A DNA stretch of 64,000 bases from an uncultured Acidocella sp. (GCF_946222605.1 NZ_CAMIIE010000011.1:12758-76757); one strand, 5' to 3'; shown: positions 34,435 through 44,690, counted from the stretch's first letter. Translations and numbers: made by a program. The notes: generated by a model from the sequence alone, not told the origin.

Positions 34435-34541
34435 TAGAGCATCAAGCTTTTAGCTTGATGCTCTAAATTTTGTTTTAGCGAGCAATTTCATGTGTTTATT
34501 TTGACGCTCGCGCGTCAACCTAAACACATATTGCTCTAAGC
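34435..34541 (+). repeat. 107-bp palindromic repeat, copy B
   Basis: Same length and structure as copy A at 5190-5296. By eye the only differences are GCGAGCAA instead of GCGCGCAA and GACGCTCGCG instead of GACGCTGGCG. Its right end (TTGCTCTAAGC) contains the atpC stop codon (TAG on the minus strand, 34536-34538), so the element forms the 3' boundary of the atp operon. Confidence 0.93.
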
Positions 34542-34952
34542 CGCGGTCGGGAGCGCCGCGCTATCCACCATCGCCTGGGCGGAAATCAGCGCATCCGAAG
34601 CCTCGCGATAGGCGTCGGCATCCTGCAGGTTCACCGCCGCGAAGGCCGCCTTGGCCTCCGCCAGCTTCGCCTGCGCCGCCGCCGCGTCGATATCAGCCTG
34701 GCGGATGATCTCGTCCGCCAGCACCGAGCAGCGGCCTTCCGTCACCTCGGCGAAACCGCCGGTGACGAAGAAGCGGTCGGTGATCTTCCCGGCCTCGTAG
34801 ATATCGACCAGTCCGCCGCGCAGGCTGGTGACCAGCTTGGAATGGCCCGGCAGGATGCCGAGATCGCCTTCCGTCCCCGGAACCACGACCATGTCGACCT
34901 CACGGGCCAGCAGCAGACGCTCAGGGCTGATGATTTCCAGGGCCAAGGGCAT
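34536..34952 (-). CDS. atpC: ATP synthase F1 epsilon subunit
   Basis: A 138-residue subunit linking the rotor to the catalytic head. The N-terminal beta-sandwich is recognisable from ALEIISPERLLLAREVDMVV and GDLGILPGHSKLVTSLRGG, with FFVTGGFAEV. The C-terminal helical hairpin (about 88-135) is rich in Ala. It is the last gene of the atpHAGDC operon, 3 bp after atpD. Its stop codon is supplied by the border of a dispersed repeat, so the last residues may be altered relative to close relatives. Confidence 0.96.
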   Translation of the reverse strand: MPLALEIISPERLLLAREVDMVVVPGTEGDLGILPGHSKLVTSLRGGLVDIYEAGKITDRFFVTGGFAEVTEGRCSVLADEIIRQADIDAAAAQAKLAEAKAAFAAVNLQDADAYREASDALISAQAMVDSAALPTAA

Positions 34953-34955
34953 GGA

Positions 34956-36389
34956 TCAGGCCTTCGCCGCCAGGGCTTCGGCCTTGGCGATCGCCTCGTC
35001 GATACCGCCGACCATGTAGAAGGCCGCTTCCGGCATATGGTCGTAATCGCCGTTCACCAGGCCCTTGAAGGAGCGGATGGTGTCCTCGATGCCGACGAAC
35101 ACGCCCGGCGAACCGGTGAAGACTTCAGCGACATGGAAGGGCTGGGACAGGAAGCGCTCGATCTTACGGGCGCGGGCCACGACCAGCTTGTCGTCCTCGG
35201 AGAGCTCGTCCATGCCGAGGATGGCGATGATGTCCTGCAAGCCCTTATAGGTCTGCAGAATGCGCTGCACGTCGCGCGCCACCTTGTAATGCTCTTCGCC
35301 GACGATGCGCGGATCGAGCGAGCGGGAGGTGGAGTCCAACGGATCCACAGCCGGGTAGATGCCCTTTTCGGCGATCGCACGGTTGAGCACGGTCGTCGCA
35401 TCGAGATGCGCGAAGGTGTTGGCCGGCGCCGGGTCGGTCAAATCGTCGGCGGGCACGTAGACGGCCTGCACGGAGGTGATCGACCCCTTCTTGGTGGAGG
35501 TGATGCGCTCCTGCAGGGCGCCCATATCCGTCGCCAGGGTCGGCTGATAGCCCACCGCAGAGGGGATGCGGCCGAGCAGCGCCGACATTTCCGCGCCCGC
35601 CTGGGTGAAGCGGAAGATATTGTCCACGAAGAACAGCACGTCCTGGCCTTCCTGGTCGCGGAAATACTCGGCCATCGTCACGCCGGAGAGGGCGACGCGG
35701 GCGCGCGCACCCGGCGGTTCGTTCATCTGGCCATAGACCAGCGCGACCTTGGAGCCATCGGTGGTGCCGTCCTCGTTCAGCTTGATGACGCCGGCATCGA
35801 CCATTTCATGGTACAGATCGTTACCCTCGCGGGTCCGCTCGCCAACGCCCGCGAACACGGAGACGCCGCCATGGCCCTTGGCGATGTTGTTGATCAGCTC
35901 CTGGATGAGCACGGTCTTGCCCACGCCAGCGCCGCCAAACAGGCCGACCTTGCCGCCCTTCAGATACGGGGCCAGCAGATCCACCACCTTGATGCCGGTG
36001 ACCAGGATCTCGGCCGAGCCGGCCTGCTCCTCGAAGGAGGGGGCATCGTTATGGATCGGCGCGCGGGCCGTCGCGGCGATCGGGCCGCGCTCGTCGATCG
36101 GCTCGCCGATCACGTTCAGGATGCGGCCCAGCACGCCCGGGCCGACCGGCACGGAGATGGCCGCACCGGTATCGGTCACGGACTGGCCACGGACCATGCC
36201 GTCGGTGCTGTCCATGGCGATGCAGCGCACCGTGCGCTCGCCGATTTCCTGCGCCACTTCGAGCACCAGGCGGCGCTCGCCGATCTGGGTCTCCAGGGCG
36301 TTCTGAATGAAGGGCAGCGCGCCGTCGAACTCAACGTCGACAACAGCGCCATTGATCTGGGTCACACGGCCGGTGTTGTTGCTTGTCAT
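34956..36389 (-). CDS. atpD: ATP synthase F1 beta subunit
   Basis: The catalytic subunit, 477 residues. The P-loop is GLFGGAGVGKTVL, followed by GERTREGNDLYHEM (catalytic Glu), the Walker B region VLFFVDNIFRF, the signature PAVDPLDSTSR and DELSEDD, a variant of the DELSEED rotor-contact loop. The ATG at 36389 has GAGGA about eight bases upstream; an in-frame ATG 42 bp earlier would overlap atpG. Strong conservation leaves no doubt. Confidence 0.98.
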   Translation of the reverse strand: MTSNNTGRVTQINGAVVDVEFDGALPFIQNALETQIGERRLVLEVAQEIGERTVRCIAMDSTDGMVRGQSVTDTGAAISVPVGPGVLGRILNVIGEPIDERGPIAATARAPIHNDAPSFEEQAGSAEILVTGIKVVDLLAPYLKGGKVGLFGGAGVGKTVLIQELINNIAKGHGGVSVFAGVGERTREGNDLYHEMVDAGVIKLNEDGTTDGSKVALVYGQMNEPPGARARVALSGVTMAEYFRDQEGQDVLFFVDNIFRFTQAGAEMSALLGRIPSAVGYQPTLATDMGALQERITSTKKGSITSVQAVYVPADDLTDPAPANTFAHLDATTVLNRAIAEKGIYPAVDPLDSTSRSLDPRIVGEEHYKVARDVQRILQTYKGLQDIIAILGMDELSEDDKLVVARARKIERFLSQPFHVAEVFTGSPGVFVGIEDTIRSFKGLVNGDYDHMPEAAFYMVGGIDEAIAKAEALAAKA

Positions 36390-36399
36390 CTCTATGTCC

Positions 36400-37275
36400 T
36401 CAAACGGCTTCCGCGCCGGAAATGATTTCAATCAGCTCTCTGGTGATGTTCGCCTGACGGGCCCGGTTATAGCTCAGCGTCAGCTTCTTGATCATCTGGC
36501 CGGCATTGCGGGTGGCGCTGTCCATCGCGGTCATCTGCGCGGCATAGAAGCCGGCGGCGTTTTCCAGCAGGGCCGCGTAGATCTGCACCGCCAGATTGCG
36601 CGGCAGCAGACGGTCCAGCAAGGTGCCGTCATCCGGCTCCACCTCGTAATTATGCTCCATCGCGTTATCATTCGCGCTGGGGGCCGCGGCGGGGATCAGC
36701 GGCTGCTCGACCGGCTTCTGCGTCATCACATTATGGAAGCGGTTGAAGATCAGCGTCACGGTGTCGTACTCGCCGGCCTTGAAGCCGCGAATGACCTCCT
36801 GCGCCACCTCCTCCGCATCCGCGAAAGTCACGACCTTCTTGCCGACAAAGTTCTTGGTGCCGGTGATGCTGGCCCCCATGTCGCGGCGCAAACTGTCATT
36901 GCCCTTGCGGCCGAGCGCGAAGATCTTCACCGTTTTGCCTTCGGCGGTCAGCTGCGCGGCCTTCTGGCGCACCTGCTTGGCGATATTGGCGTTGAAGCCA
37001 CCCGCCAGACCGCGATCCGCCGTTACCGCCAGCAGCAGATGGGTCTGGCTCTTGCCATTGCCCACCAGCAGCTTGGAGGCGTTCGGGTTGCCCGCCTCGG
37101 AGGCGGCCAGGGCCGCCAGCATCTCCGCCATGCGCACGGCATAGGGGCGCGAGGCCTCAGCCTGGGCCTGCGCGCGGCGGAGCTTGGCCGCCGCCACCAT
37201 CTTCATGGCGCTCGTGATCTTCTGCGTCGATTTGACGCTGTTGATCCGGTTGCGCAGGGTTTTCAGCGAGGGCAT
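36400..37275 (-). CDS. atpG: ATP synthase F1 gamma subunit
   Basis: The central shaft, 291 residues. The N-terminal coiled-coil helix MPSLKTLRNRINSVKSTQKI and KMVAAAKLRRAQAQA is diagnostic. The C-terminal helix contains SATRNAGQMIKKLTLSYNRA and RQANITRELIEIISGAEA, which rotate within the alpha3beta3 ring. It sits 4 bp after atpA. Confidence 0.97.
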   Translation of the reverse strand: MPSLKTLRNRINSVKSTQKITSAMKMVAAAKLRRAQAQAEASRPYAVRMAEMLAALAASEAGNPNASKLLVGNGKSQTHLLLAVTADRGLAGGFNANIAKQVRQKAAQLTAEGKTVKIFALGRKGNDSLRRDMGASITGTKNFVGKKVVTFADAEEVAQEVIRGFKAGEYDTVTLIFNRFHNVMTQKPVEQPLIPAAAPSANDNAMEHNYEVEPDDGTLLDRLLPRNLAVQIYAALLENAAGFYAAQMTAMDSATRNAGQMIKKLTLSYNRARQANITRELIEIISGAEAV

Positions 37276-37279
37276 GGGC

Positions 37280-38812
37280 TTATCCGAAGGTGCGCAGCAG
37301 GGTCTCGATGAACGCGATCAGCGCCTTTTCCGTCTCGGGCTTGATCTGCTGGTCGGCCTCGATCGCGTTCACGATCTCGGGCGCGTTCACCTTGATGTCG
37401 GAGAGCAGCTGCATTTCGAACTGGCCGATCTTGTCCACCGCCACACCGTCCAGATAGCCACGGGTGCCGGCGAAGACGGAGATCACCTGCTCGGCAACCG
37501 AGAGCGGCTTGAACTGCGGCTGCTTCAGCAGCTCGGTCAGGCGCGCGCCACGGGCCAGCAGCTTCTGAGTGGCGGGGTCGAGATCGGAGGAGAACTGCGC
37601 GAAGGCCGCCATTTCGCGGTACTGCGCCAGATCCAGCTTGATCTTGCCGGCCACCTGCTTCATCGCCTTGATCTGCGCGGCGGAGCCGACGCGCGAGACC
37701 GAGAGGCCAACGTTAATGGCGGGGCGGATGCCCTTGAAGAACAGCTCGGTCTCCAGGAAGATCTGACCGTCGGTAATCGAGATCACGTTGGTCGGGATGT
37801 AGGCGCCAACGTCGCCGGCCTGGGTTTCGATGACCGGCAGCGCGGTCAGCGAGCCCGCGCCGTACTCGTCGGACATCTTGGCCGCGCGCTCCAGCAGGCG
37901 CGAATGCAGGTAGAACACGTCGCCCGGATAGGCTTCGCGGCCCGGCGGGCGGCGCAGCAGCAGGGACATCTGGCGATAGGCGACCGCCTGCTTGGACAGA
38001 TCGTCATAGCCGATCAGCGCGTGCATGCCGTTATCGCGGAAATATTCGCCCATGGCGCAGCCGGTATACGGGGCCAGATACTGCATCGGCGCCGGATCGG
38101 AGGCGGTGGCGGCGACGACGATGGAGTATTCCATCACGCCGTATTCTTCCAGCGTGCGCACCAGCTGGGCCACGGTGGAGCGCTTCTGGCCGACCGCGAC
38201 ATAGATGCAGTACAGCTTCTTGCTCTCATCGCCGGTGGCGTTGACCGCCTTCTGGTTGATGATGGTGTCGACGATCAGCGCGGTCTTGCCGGTCTGGCGG
38301 TCGCCGATGATCAGTTCGCGCTGGCCGCGGCCGACGGGCACCAGCACGTCGATCGCCTTGATGCCGGTCTGCATCGGCTCATGCACGGATTTGCGGGGAA
38401 TGATACCCGGCGCCTTGGTCTCGACCAGGCGGCGCTCGGCGTACATCACCGGCCCCTTGCCGTCGATCGGGTTGCCCAGCGCGTCAACGACGCGGCCGAG
38501 CAGCCCCTTGCCCACCGGCACATCGACGATCTGGCCGGTGCGGGTGACGGTGTCGCCCTCACGGATGGTCTTGTCGTCGCCGAAGATCACCACGCCGACA
38601 TTGTCGGCTTCCAGGTTCAGCGCCATGCCCTTGAGGCCGGAGCCGGGGAAATCCACCAGCTCCCCGGCCTGCACATTGGCGAGACCGAACACGCGCGCGA
38701 TGCCATCCCCCACGGAGAGGACCTGGCCGGTCTCGGCCACATTGGCTTCGGTGTCGAAATCCGCGATCTGACGCTTCAGAATCTCGGAGATTTCGGCGGG
38801 ACGGATCTCCAT
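37280..38812 (-). CDS. atpA: ATP synthase F1 alpha subunit
   Basis: The regulatory nucleotide-binding subunit, 510 residues. The P-loop is GDRQTGKTALIVDTI. Other typical segments are MEIRPAEISEILKRQI at the N-terminus, YRQMSLLLRRPPGREAYPGD, the arginine-finger region AINVGLSVSRVGSAAQ, and TDGQIFLETELFFKGIRPAI. It is followed by atpG after 4 bp. Confidence 0.98.
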   Translation of the reverse strand: MEIRPAEISEILKRQIADFDTEANVAETGQVLSVGDGIARVFGLANVQAGELVDFPGSGLKGMALNLEADNVGVVIFGDDKTIREGDTVTRTGQIVDVPVGKGLLGRVVDALGNPIDGKGPVMYAERRLVETKAPGIIPRKSVHEPMQTGIKAIDVLVPVGRGQRELIIGDRQTGKTALIVDTIINQKAVNATGDESKKLYCIYVAVGQKRSTVAQLVRTLEEYGVMEYSIVVAATASDPAPMQYLAPYTGCAMGEYFRDNGMHALIGYDDLSKQAVAYRQMSLLLRRPPGREAYPGDVFYLHSRLLERAAKMSDEYGAGSLTALPVIETQAGDVGAYIPTNVISITDGQIFLETELFFKGIRPAINVGLSVSRVGSAAQIKAMKQVAGKIKLDLAQYREMAAFAQFSSDLDPATQKLLARGARLTELLKQPQFKPLSVAEQVISVFAGTRGYLDGVAVDKIGQFEMQLLSDIKVNAPEIVNAIEADQQIKPETEKALIAFIETLLRTFG

Positions 38813-38813
38813 A

Positions 38814-39377
38814 TCAGGCAGCTCCCTTGAGAGAATAATTCAGCCGGTTAAGGCGCGATTTGAGGGTGGTGTCGTAGAGCTTGTCGCCGATCTGCAGACG
38901 CAGACCGCCGAGCAGCCCGGCATCGAGCTTTTCAATCAGCCGCACGGTGCCATGGCCGGCTTCGGCCAGGCGGGCCGTGAGCTGGGCCCGCTGGGTATCG
39001 GACAAGGCGTGGGCGGAGGTGACCACCGCGACCGCCTCGCCACGCTTGGCGGCGGCATAGGCGCCAAAGCCCTCGATCAGCAGCGGCAGGTCGCGCAGGC
39101 GGCGATTCGCGGCGACGACGCCGACAAAATGCCGCACCAGCATGGACACACCCTGCGCCGCGAGCGCCTCATCCAGCGCCTTGCCAGCCTTGCCGGCATC
39201 GGTCAGCGGGTTGGCGATCAGCGCGGCGAGAGGCTGGCTCTCCTTGATCAGGCGGCCCAGCGCCGCGATCTGCTCGATGGTCTGGTCCAGCGCGCCTTGC
39301 TCATCCGCCAGCGCGTAAAGCGCCGCGGCGTAACGCCCGGCCAGGCCAGTGACACGATTATCCGTGATATCGACCAA
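38814..39377 (-). CDS. atpH: ATP synthase F1 delta subunit
   Basis: The peripheral-stalk OSCP/delta subunit, 187 residues. The N-terminal six-helix domain contains GLAGRYAAALYALADEQGAL and the region QPLAALIANPLTDAGKAGKA; the C-terminal domain ends KLDAGLLGGLRLQIGDKLYD, the family signature. The start is the TTG at 39377 with AGGA six bases upstream. It is the first gene of atpHAGDC. The F0 genes are elsewhere, as is usual in alphaproteobacteria. Confidence 0.95.
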   Translation of the reverse strand: MVDITDNRVTGLAGRYAAALYALADEQGALDQTIEQIAALGRLIKESQPLAALIANPLTDAGKAGKALDEALAAQGVSMLVRHFVGVVAANRRLRDLPLLIEGFGAYAAAKRGEAVAVVTSAHALSDTQRAQLTARLAEAGHGTVRLIEKLDAGLLGGLRLQIGDKLYDTTLKSRLNRLNYSLKGAA

Positions 39378-39517
39378 AGTTTATCCTGCCTTGTTGCCGT
39401 GCTCTGAAATATAATGCCTCTTACAAGGCTTGGCGGGGCAGTAACATAGGGTTTCCGCCGCAGCAAGGCCATAAGTGCCCCGCCCCCGCAAACGGCGCAT
39501 CAAGCCCTTGGTTTGTG

Positions 39518-40090
39518 TCAGTTTGGCGCAGAGAGTTCCGCCTCCGCGCGCAACCTCGCCACCACCGGCCCGGTTTCATTGTAAGAGTGGCAGGTATTCA
39601 GCAGCGCCGGCGCGAGGCCCGGCTTGTCCTTGCCCTCCCCTCCGTCGGGCCCGTGATTGAGCACGGAATAGCGGGTCTGGTAGGCGGTGGTGGCGACCGG
39701 CTGCAGCAATTCGCGCAGATGTGTGCAGCCCTCAACCCCGCCCACGCGCTGCGCGGCGGCGCGCAAAAACCCCTTGCCGATTTTCAAACCCACCAGCCGC
39801 GCCATATTCGGCGCGGTTTGCGGGCATATATTATAGGGTGTCGAATCCATCGCCGCCTCGCAGGCGACGATTTCCATCTCCTCGACGGTCAGGGTCATGC
39901 GAATCCACATATCGTGCAGCGGCACCCCGGCGGGGATGCCTGCGCGGTCGATATTGGCCATGCTGTAGCTCTTCACATCGGTCATCCGCGCCTCGACCTC
40001 GATCAGCCCGTCCTCGCGCAGATAGCCTTGCAGCGTCACCTCGCGGGTGTGCAGCAGGCGGCGGGGTGAGGTGGCGGCGGAAAGAGGCAT
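39518..40090 (-). CDS. DUF2889 family protein
   Basis: A 190-residue soluble protein. It fits the DUF2889 family, whose members I recall as having an N-terminal RRLLHTREVTLQGYLREDG-like strand pair, the segment IDRAGIPAGVPLHDMWIRMT and a conserved Cys region TPYNICPQTAPNMARLVGLK. The Cys/His-containing stretches (GVEGCTHLRELLQPVATTAY) suggest a conserved site, but no activity is known to me. It is divergent from the DHA2 exporter gene, with 97 bp between starts, and downstream of the atp promoter region. Confidence 0.82.
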   Translation of the reverse strand: MPLSAATSPRRLLHTREVTLQGYLREDGLIEVEARMTDVKSYSMANIDRAGIPAGVPLHDMWIRMTLTVEEMEIVACEAAMDSTPYNICPQTAPNMARLVGLKIGKGFLRAAAQRVGGVEGCTHLRELLQPVATTAYQTRYSVLNHGPDGGEGKDKPGLAPALLNTCHSYNETGPVVARLRAEAELSAPN

Positions 40091-40187
40091 ACTTGTTTCC
40101 TATGGCTGGGCCCGGCGCGGGCAATCTTGCCAAAATCCATGCCATGGCCAAAAGGGTCAGCACAATTGCCGATAAGGATGATCAGCC

Positions 40188-41564
40188 ATGGACGGGCAGG
40201 CAGAGCCGCGCCGCTATAGCCACGCCGAGCGCCTGCGCGTCGTCCAGGGGGTGATGCTGTGCATGCTCCTGGCCGCCTTGGACCAGACCGTGGTGCTGCC
40301 CGCCATTCCGCAAATGGCGCAAAGCCTGCACGGCCAGACGCATCTCTCCTGGGTGGTCTCGGCCTATCTGCTCGCCTCCACCGCCACCACCCCGCTTTAC
40401 GGCAAGCTCTCGGATCAGTTCGGCCGTGCCAAGGTGCTGGGCCCTGCCCTGCTCGCCTTCGTACTCACCAGCATATTCTGCGCGCTCGCCTGGTCTGTGC
40501 CGGCATTGCTGCTGGGCCGGGCCCTGCAGGGGCTGGCGGGCGGGGCGCTGATCACCGTGTCCCAGGCGGCGGTGGCGGATGCGGTGCCGCCGCGCGAGCG
40601 TGGGCGCTACCAGGCCTATTTCGCCTCGATGTGGGCGCTGGCTTCGGGGGCGGGGCCGGTGGTGGGCGGCTGGCTCGCGCAGAATCTCTCCTGGCGCTAT
40701 ATTTTCTGGGTCAATCTGCCGCTGGGGCTGTGCGCCCTGGCGCTGTGCATACGCGGGCTGAAGGATCTGCCGATCAATGGCCGCCGCGGCCGGTTCGATC
40801 TCAGCGGCGCGGCGCTGCTGATCGGCGCCAGCGCGCTGCTGTTGCTGGCGATCAGCCTGGGCGGGGTGGATCTGCGCTGGCTCTCCTGGCCGGAAGCGGG
40901 GCTGGTGCTGGCCGGCCTGCTCGGCATCCTCACCCTGCGCGCCCAGCAGCGGCGCAGCCCGCACCCGCTGATGCCCTCCGGTCTGCTGATCCGGCTGCGC
41001 GGCACCATCGCCCTGGCGGCGCTGAATAATTTCGCCCTGTTCGGCTCCATCTTCATGTTTCCGCTGCTGCTGCAGCGTTTCTTTCATGACAAGCCGGCCC
41101 AGGCCGGCATCGAGCTGGTGCCTTTCCTGCTCACCGGCGTCGCGGGGGCCTATACGGCCGGGCAGATCGCCCGGCGCACGGGCAGGCTGCGGGCGATGTT
41201 CGTCACCGGCACGAGCCTCGCCTCCACGGCATTTCTGGTGATGACGCTCAACCCGCTCTTCGCCCCTGTACCGGTCTCGGCACTGATCGGCTTCGGGGTG
41301 GGCATGCTGCAGCCAACCACCATCCTGGCGGTGCAGGCGCTGACCGATCTGCCGGAAATCGGCATCGCCACCGGCATGCTGCTGCTGTTGCGGGCGATTG
41401 GCGGGGTGTTCGGCGCCACCTTGGCCGGCGCCGCCCTGGATGGCGGCTTTGCCGATCCAATCAGTGGCTACCGGCTGGGCTTCGGGCTGTGCCTGGCGGT
41501 GGCACTGGGCGGGCTGGCTTTGAGCTGGCGGATGCGCGAGATCACGCTGCATAGCGGCCCCTGA
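40188..41564 (+). CDS. MFS exporter, DHA2 (EmrB/QacA) family
   Basis: A 458-residue drug:H+ antiporter with about 14 helices. Motif D1 is LDQTVVLPAIPQMAQ in helix 1, motif A is GKLSDQFGRAKV, and motif C appears as GAGPVVGGWLAQNLSWRYIF, which is diagnostic of exporters. No membrane-fusion (EmrA) gene is adjacent. The start is ATG 40188, divergent from the DUF2889 gene. A short palindromic repeat lies just after its stop. Confidence 0.93.
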   Translation: MDGQAEPRRYSHAERLRVVQGVMLCMLLAALDQTVVLPAIPQMAQSLHGQTHLSWVVSAYLLASTATTPLYGKLSDQFGRAKVLGPALLAFVLTSIFCALAWSVPALLLGRALQGLAGGALITVSQAAVADAVPPRERGRYQAYFASMWALASGAGPVVGGWLAQNLSWRYIFWVNLPLGLCALALCIRGLKDLPINGRRGRFDLSGAALLIGASALLLLAISLGGVDLRWLSWPEAGLVLAGLLGILTLRAQQRRSPHPLMPSGLLIRLRGTIALAALNNFALFGSIFMFPLLLQRFFHDKPAQAGIELVPFLLTGVAGAYTAGQIARRTGRLRAMFVTGTSLASTAFLVMTLNPLFAPVPVSALIGFGVGMLQPTTILAVQALTDLPEIGIATGMLLLLRAIGGVFGATLAGAALDGGFADPISGYRLGFGLCLAVALGGLALSWRMREITLHSGP

Positions 41565-41570
41565 GACAGC

Positions 41571-41630
41571 TAGCGCAATATGCGTTTAGGGTGACGCCCC
41601 AGCATCATCCTAAACGCATATTGCTCTAGC
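41571..41630. repeat. Short relative of the 107-bp repeat (copy C)
   Basis: A 60-bp element with a perfect 16-bp inverted repeat: GCAATATGCGTTTAGG (41575-41590) and CCTAAACGCATATTGC (41609-41624), loop GTGACGCC and following. The arms match the second hairpin of copies A and B (GCAAT-ATGTGTTTA / TAAACACATATTGC) and it shares the terminal ATATTGCTCTA. It separates the convergent exporter and small membrane protein genes. Confidence 0.85.
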
Positions 41631-41650
41631 GCCGCACACCGCCCGGGCGT

Positions 41651-41917
41651 TCAGTGGCCCAGCGTCGGAAACACGAAATGCACCAGCAGCAGCGCGGAGA
41701 AAATCAGGGTCAGCCAGCCGAGCAGCGCCCCGAGCACGCGCATCACCATCATCACGGCCAGCGCCACGATGAAAATCAGAATACAGACCTGCCATTGCGG
41801 CTGATAGATGCCAAGGCCCTGCATGCCGGCCAGCAGAATGTTATCGATGCTCGCCGCGAAACCCAGCACCAGCCCGATTATGCCCCAGAACATGCCATTC
41901 GCCGCGCCGCTGCCCAT
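41651..41917 (-). CDS. Small three-helix membrane protein, hypothetical
   Basis: An 88-residue hydrophobic protein. Three predicted membrane segments are visible at about 10-31 (FWGIIGLVLGFAASIDNILL), 43-62 (VCILIFIVALAVMMVMRVLG) and 64-86 (LLGWLTLIFSALLLVHFVF). The ATG at 41917 follows a purine-rich AGGAGAGAGGGG; a longer frame begins 57 bp earlier without added character. I recognise no family. It lies 68 bp after the MFS gene at 43221-41986 on the same strand and may be cotranscribed. Confidence 0.65.
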   Translation of the reverse strand: MGSGAANGMFWGIIGLVLGFAASIDNILLAGMQGLGIYQPQWQVCILIFIVALAVMMVMRVLGALLGWLTLIFSALLLVHFVFPTLGH

Positions 41918-41985
41918 CTCACCCCTCTCTCCTGGCATGGTTCTGCCATCTCGAATGCCGAAAAGGCCACTCAAGTTTTAGTGAG

Positions 41986-43221
41986 TCATTCCAGTTCTTC
42001 AACATTTTTGAGCGCCGGAAACAATTTGATCCAAAGCAGCGCCACGGCGATGGTGCCCATGCCGCCCAGAACCACCGCCGGCACCGGGCCGAACAGCGCC
42101 GCCGTCATGCCGCTTTCAAACTCGCCGAGCTGGTTGGAGGCGCTGACAAACAGGAAATTCACCGCCCCCACCCGGCCACGCATATCGTCTGGCGTGCGCA
42201 GCTGCACCAGCGAGACGCGGATGACCATGCTGATCATATCCGCCGCCCCCATCACCGCCAGCGCCAGCACGGAGAGCGGAATCGAATGGGACAGGCCAAA
42301 CAGGATGGTGCCGAGCCCGAAGACGATCACCGCCTGGAACATGCGCATGCCCACGCGCCGCTCCACCGGATGGCGGGCGAGCCACAGCGTCATCAGCAGC
42401 GCCCCCGCCGCCGGGGCGCCGCGCAGCAGCCCCAGCCCCCAGGGGCCGGTATGCAGAATGTCACGCGCGTAAATCGGCAGCAGCGCGGTCGCCCCACCGA
42501 GCAGCACCGCGAACAAATCCAGTGAAATCGTCCCCAGGATCATCGGATGACGGCGCACGAACCCCACCCCGGCGAACAAGGCGCGCAAGGACGGCGGCTC
42601 CTTCGCAACCGGCGGACGGTCAACCAGAATGCCCGCGACGGCTGTGGCCGATGCCGCCCAGCCCAGCGCCATCGCCGCATAGGGCCAGCCGGGCGAGATC
42701 GCGTAGATGAACCCGCCCAGGGCGGGCCCGACGATCGTCGCCAGCTGGAATACCCCTGTGGCCATCGCCGCGCCGCGCTGGAAAGCGCCCTCCGGCAGGA
42801 CAGCGTTGAGCAACGCGCTCATTGCCGGGTTCTCGAAAGAGCGCGCGGCGGCGATCACCACTACCGCGGCGAAAATAACCCCGACACTCTCCCAATGACC
42901 GAAGGCCGAGAGTGCCAGCAGCAGCGACGCCATCGCCTCGAAGATCTGGCAGACCATGACCACATGCTTGCGCGAATACCGGTCCGAGACATGGCCGGCG
43001 AAAAATACCAAACCGGCGGCGGGAATGAATTGCGCCAGCCCGACCATGCCGAGCAAAAAGGCGCTATGGGTCAGTGCATAGATCTGCCAGCCCACCGCCA
43101 CCGCCGCCATCTGGTAGGCAAAACTGCCCAGGCCACGGGCGAGATAATAACGGAGGAACGGGGCATGGCGCAGCAGCGCCGCTTCGCGCATTGGCGAAAG
43201 GTCAGTCCTTTTGGCGTTCAT
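41986..43221 (-). CDS. MFS transporter, EntS-like (MFS_3)
   Basis: A 411-residue major facilitator with 12 predicted helices. Helix 1-2 contains YYLARGLGSFAYQMAAVAVG and the A-motif region FAGHVSDRYSRKHVVMVCQI. The C-terminal half has QLRTPDDMRGRVGAVNFLF, the DDMRGRV segment typical of the EntS/MFS_3 group of siderophore or drug exporters. The ATG at 43221 precedes the conserved start; upstream codons have no support. The substrate is unknown. Confidence 0.9.
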   Translation of the reverse strand: MNAKRTDLSPMREAALLRHAPFLRYYLARGLGSFAYQMAAVAVGWQIYALTHSAFLLGMVGLAQFIPAAGLVFFAGHVSDRYSRKHVVMVCQIFEAMASLLLALSAFGHWESVGVIFAAVVVIAAARSFENPAMSALLNAVLPEGAFQRGAAMATGVFQLATIVGPALGGFIYAISPGWPYAAMALGWAASATAVAGILVDRPPVAKEPPSLRALFAGVGFVRRHPMILGTISLDLFAVLLGGATALLPIYARDILHTGPWGLGLLRGAPAAGALLMTLWLARHPVERRVGMRMFQAVIVFGLGTILFGLSHSIPLSVLALAVMGAADMISMVIRVSLVQLRTPDDMRGRVGAVNFLFVSASNQLGEFESGMTAALFGPVPAVVLGGMGTIAVALLWIKLFPALKNVEELE

Positions 43222-43361
43222 GAGCAGCCTATAACGGGGCGCTTTGCGCCACACTTATGCTATTCACGCATCCCCCCTCGCACTCTTGCGTGAAACGCTT
43301 GCGCGCAAGCAGATTTCGCCGTAACCCCGGCGTCCGAACTTTTATTTTTGGAGTAAGCGTC

Positions 43362-44393
<1,032 letters not shown>

Positions 44394-44410
44394 GCGCAGC
44401 CACATAAACG

Positions 44411-44445
44411 AAAAGAGCGGCCTCCGTCAGGCCGCTCTTTTTTTT
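44411..44445 (+). terminator. Rho-independent terminator after asd
   Basis: A perfect 13-bp stem (44411-44423 with 44429-44441, loop CCGTC) runs into eight T's. The A-run at its left side would also give a U tract for the convergent DUF1127 gene. Confidence 0.95.
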
Positions 44446-44465
44446 GCCTGCATTCCGGGCGCTTT

Positions 44466-44690
44466 TTAGTGCTGCCGCGGCGTGTCGTCCCAGGGTTTGC
44501 GGTTGACCTCCTCCAGCGCGTCGGCCGGAGAGAGCCCGATATCGCCCAGCATGCGCGCATCCATCCGCATGATCGCCCGGCGGCCAACCACCACCTGGCG
44601 CATCCGCATGATCCGCGCCCACAGCCCGTTCGGCCGCTTCGCCGGGCGCGGCGATGTTGCCGCTTTTACCCTTTCGGCAATGCTCAGCAT
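44466..44690 (-). CDS. DUF1127 (YjiS-like) small protein
   Basis: A 74-residue basic protein. The DUF1127 core is MDARMLGDIGLSPADALEEV followed by NRKPWD, preceded by an Arg-rich helix (WARIMRMRQVVVGRRAIMRM). Family members are small RNA-binding or regulatory proteins linked to phosphate, stress and carbon metabolism in alphaproteobacteria. The ATG at 44690 has GGAG eight bases upstream. It is convergent with asd and divergent from the LysR gene across an AT-rich gap. Confidence 0.88.
   Translation of the reverse strand: MLSIAERVKAATSPRPAKRPNGLWARIMRMRQVVVGRRAIMRMDARMLGDIGLSPADALEEVNRKPWDDTPRQH

Noticed and set aside
37184..38830. 548-codon plus-strand frame opposite atpA
   Set aside because: Antisense shadow of the alpha subunit gene without any protein features.
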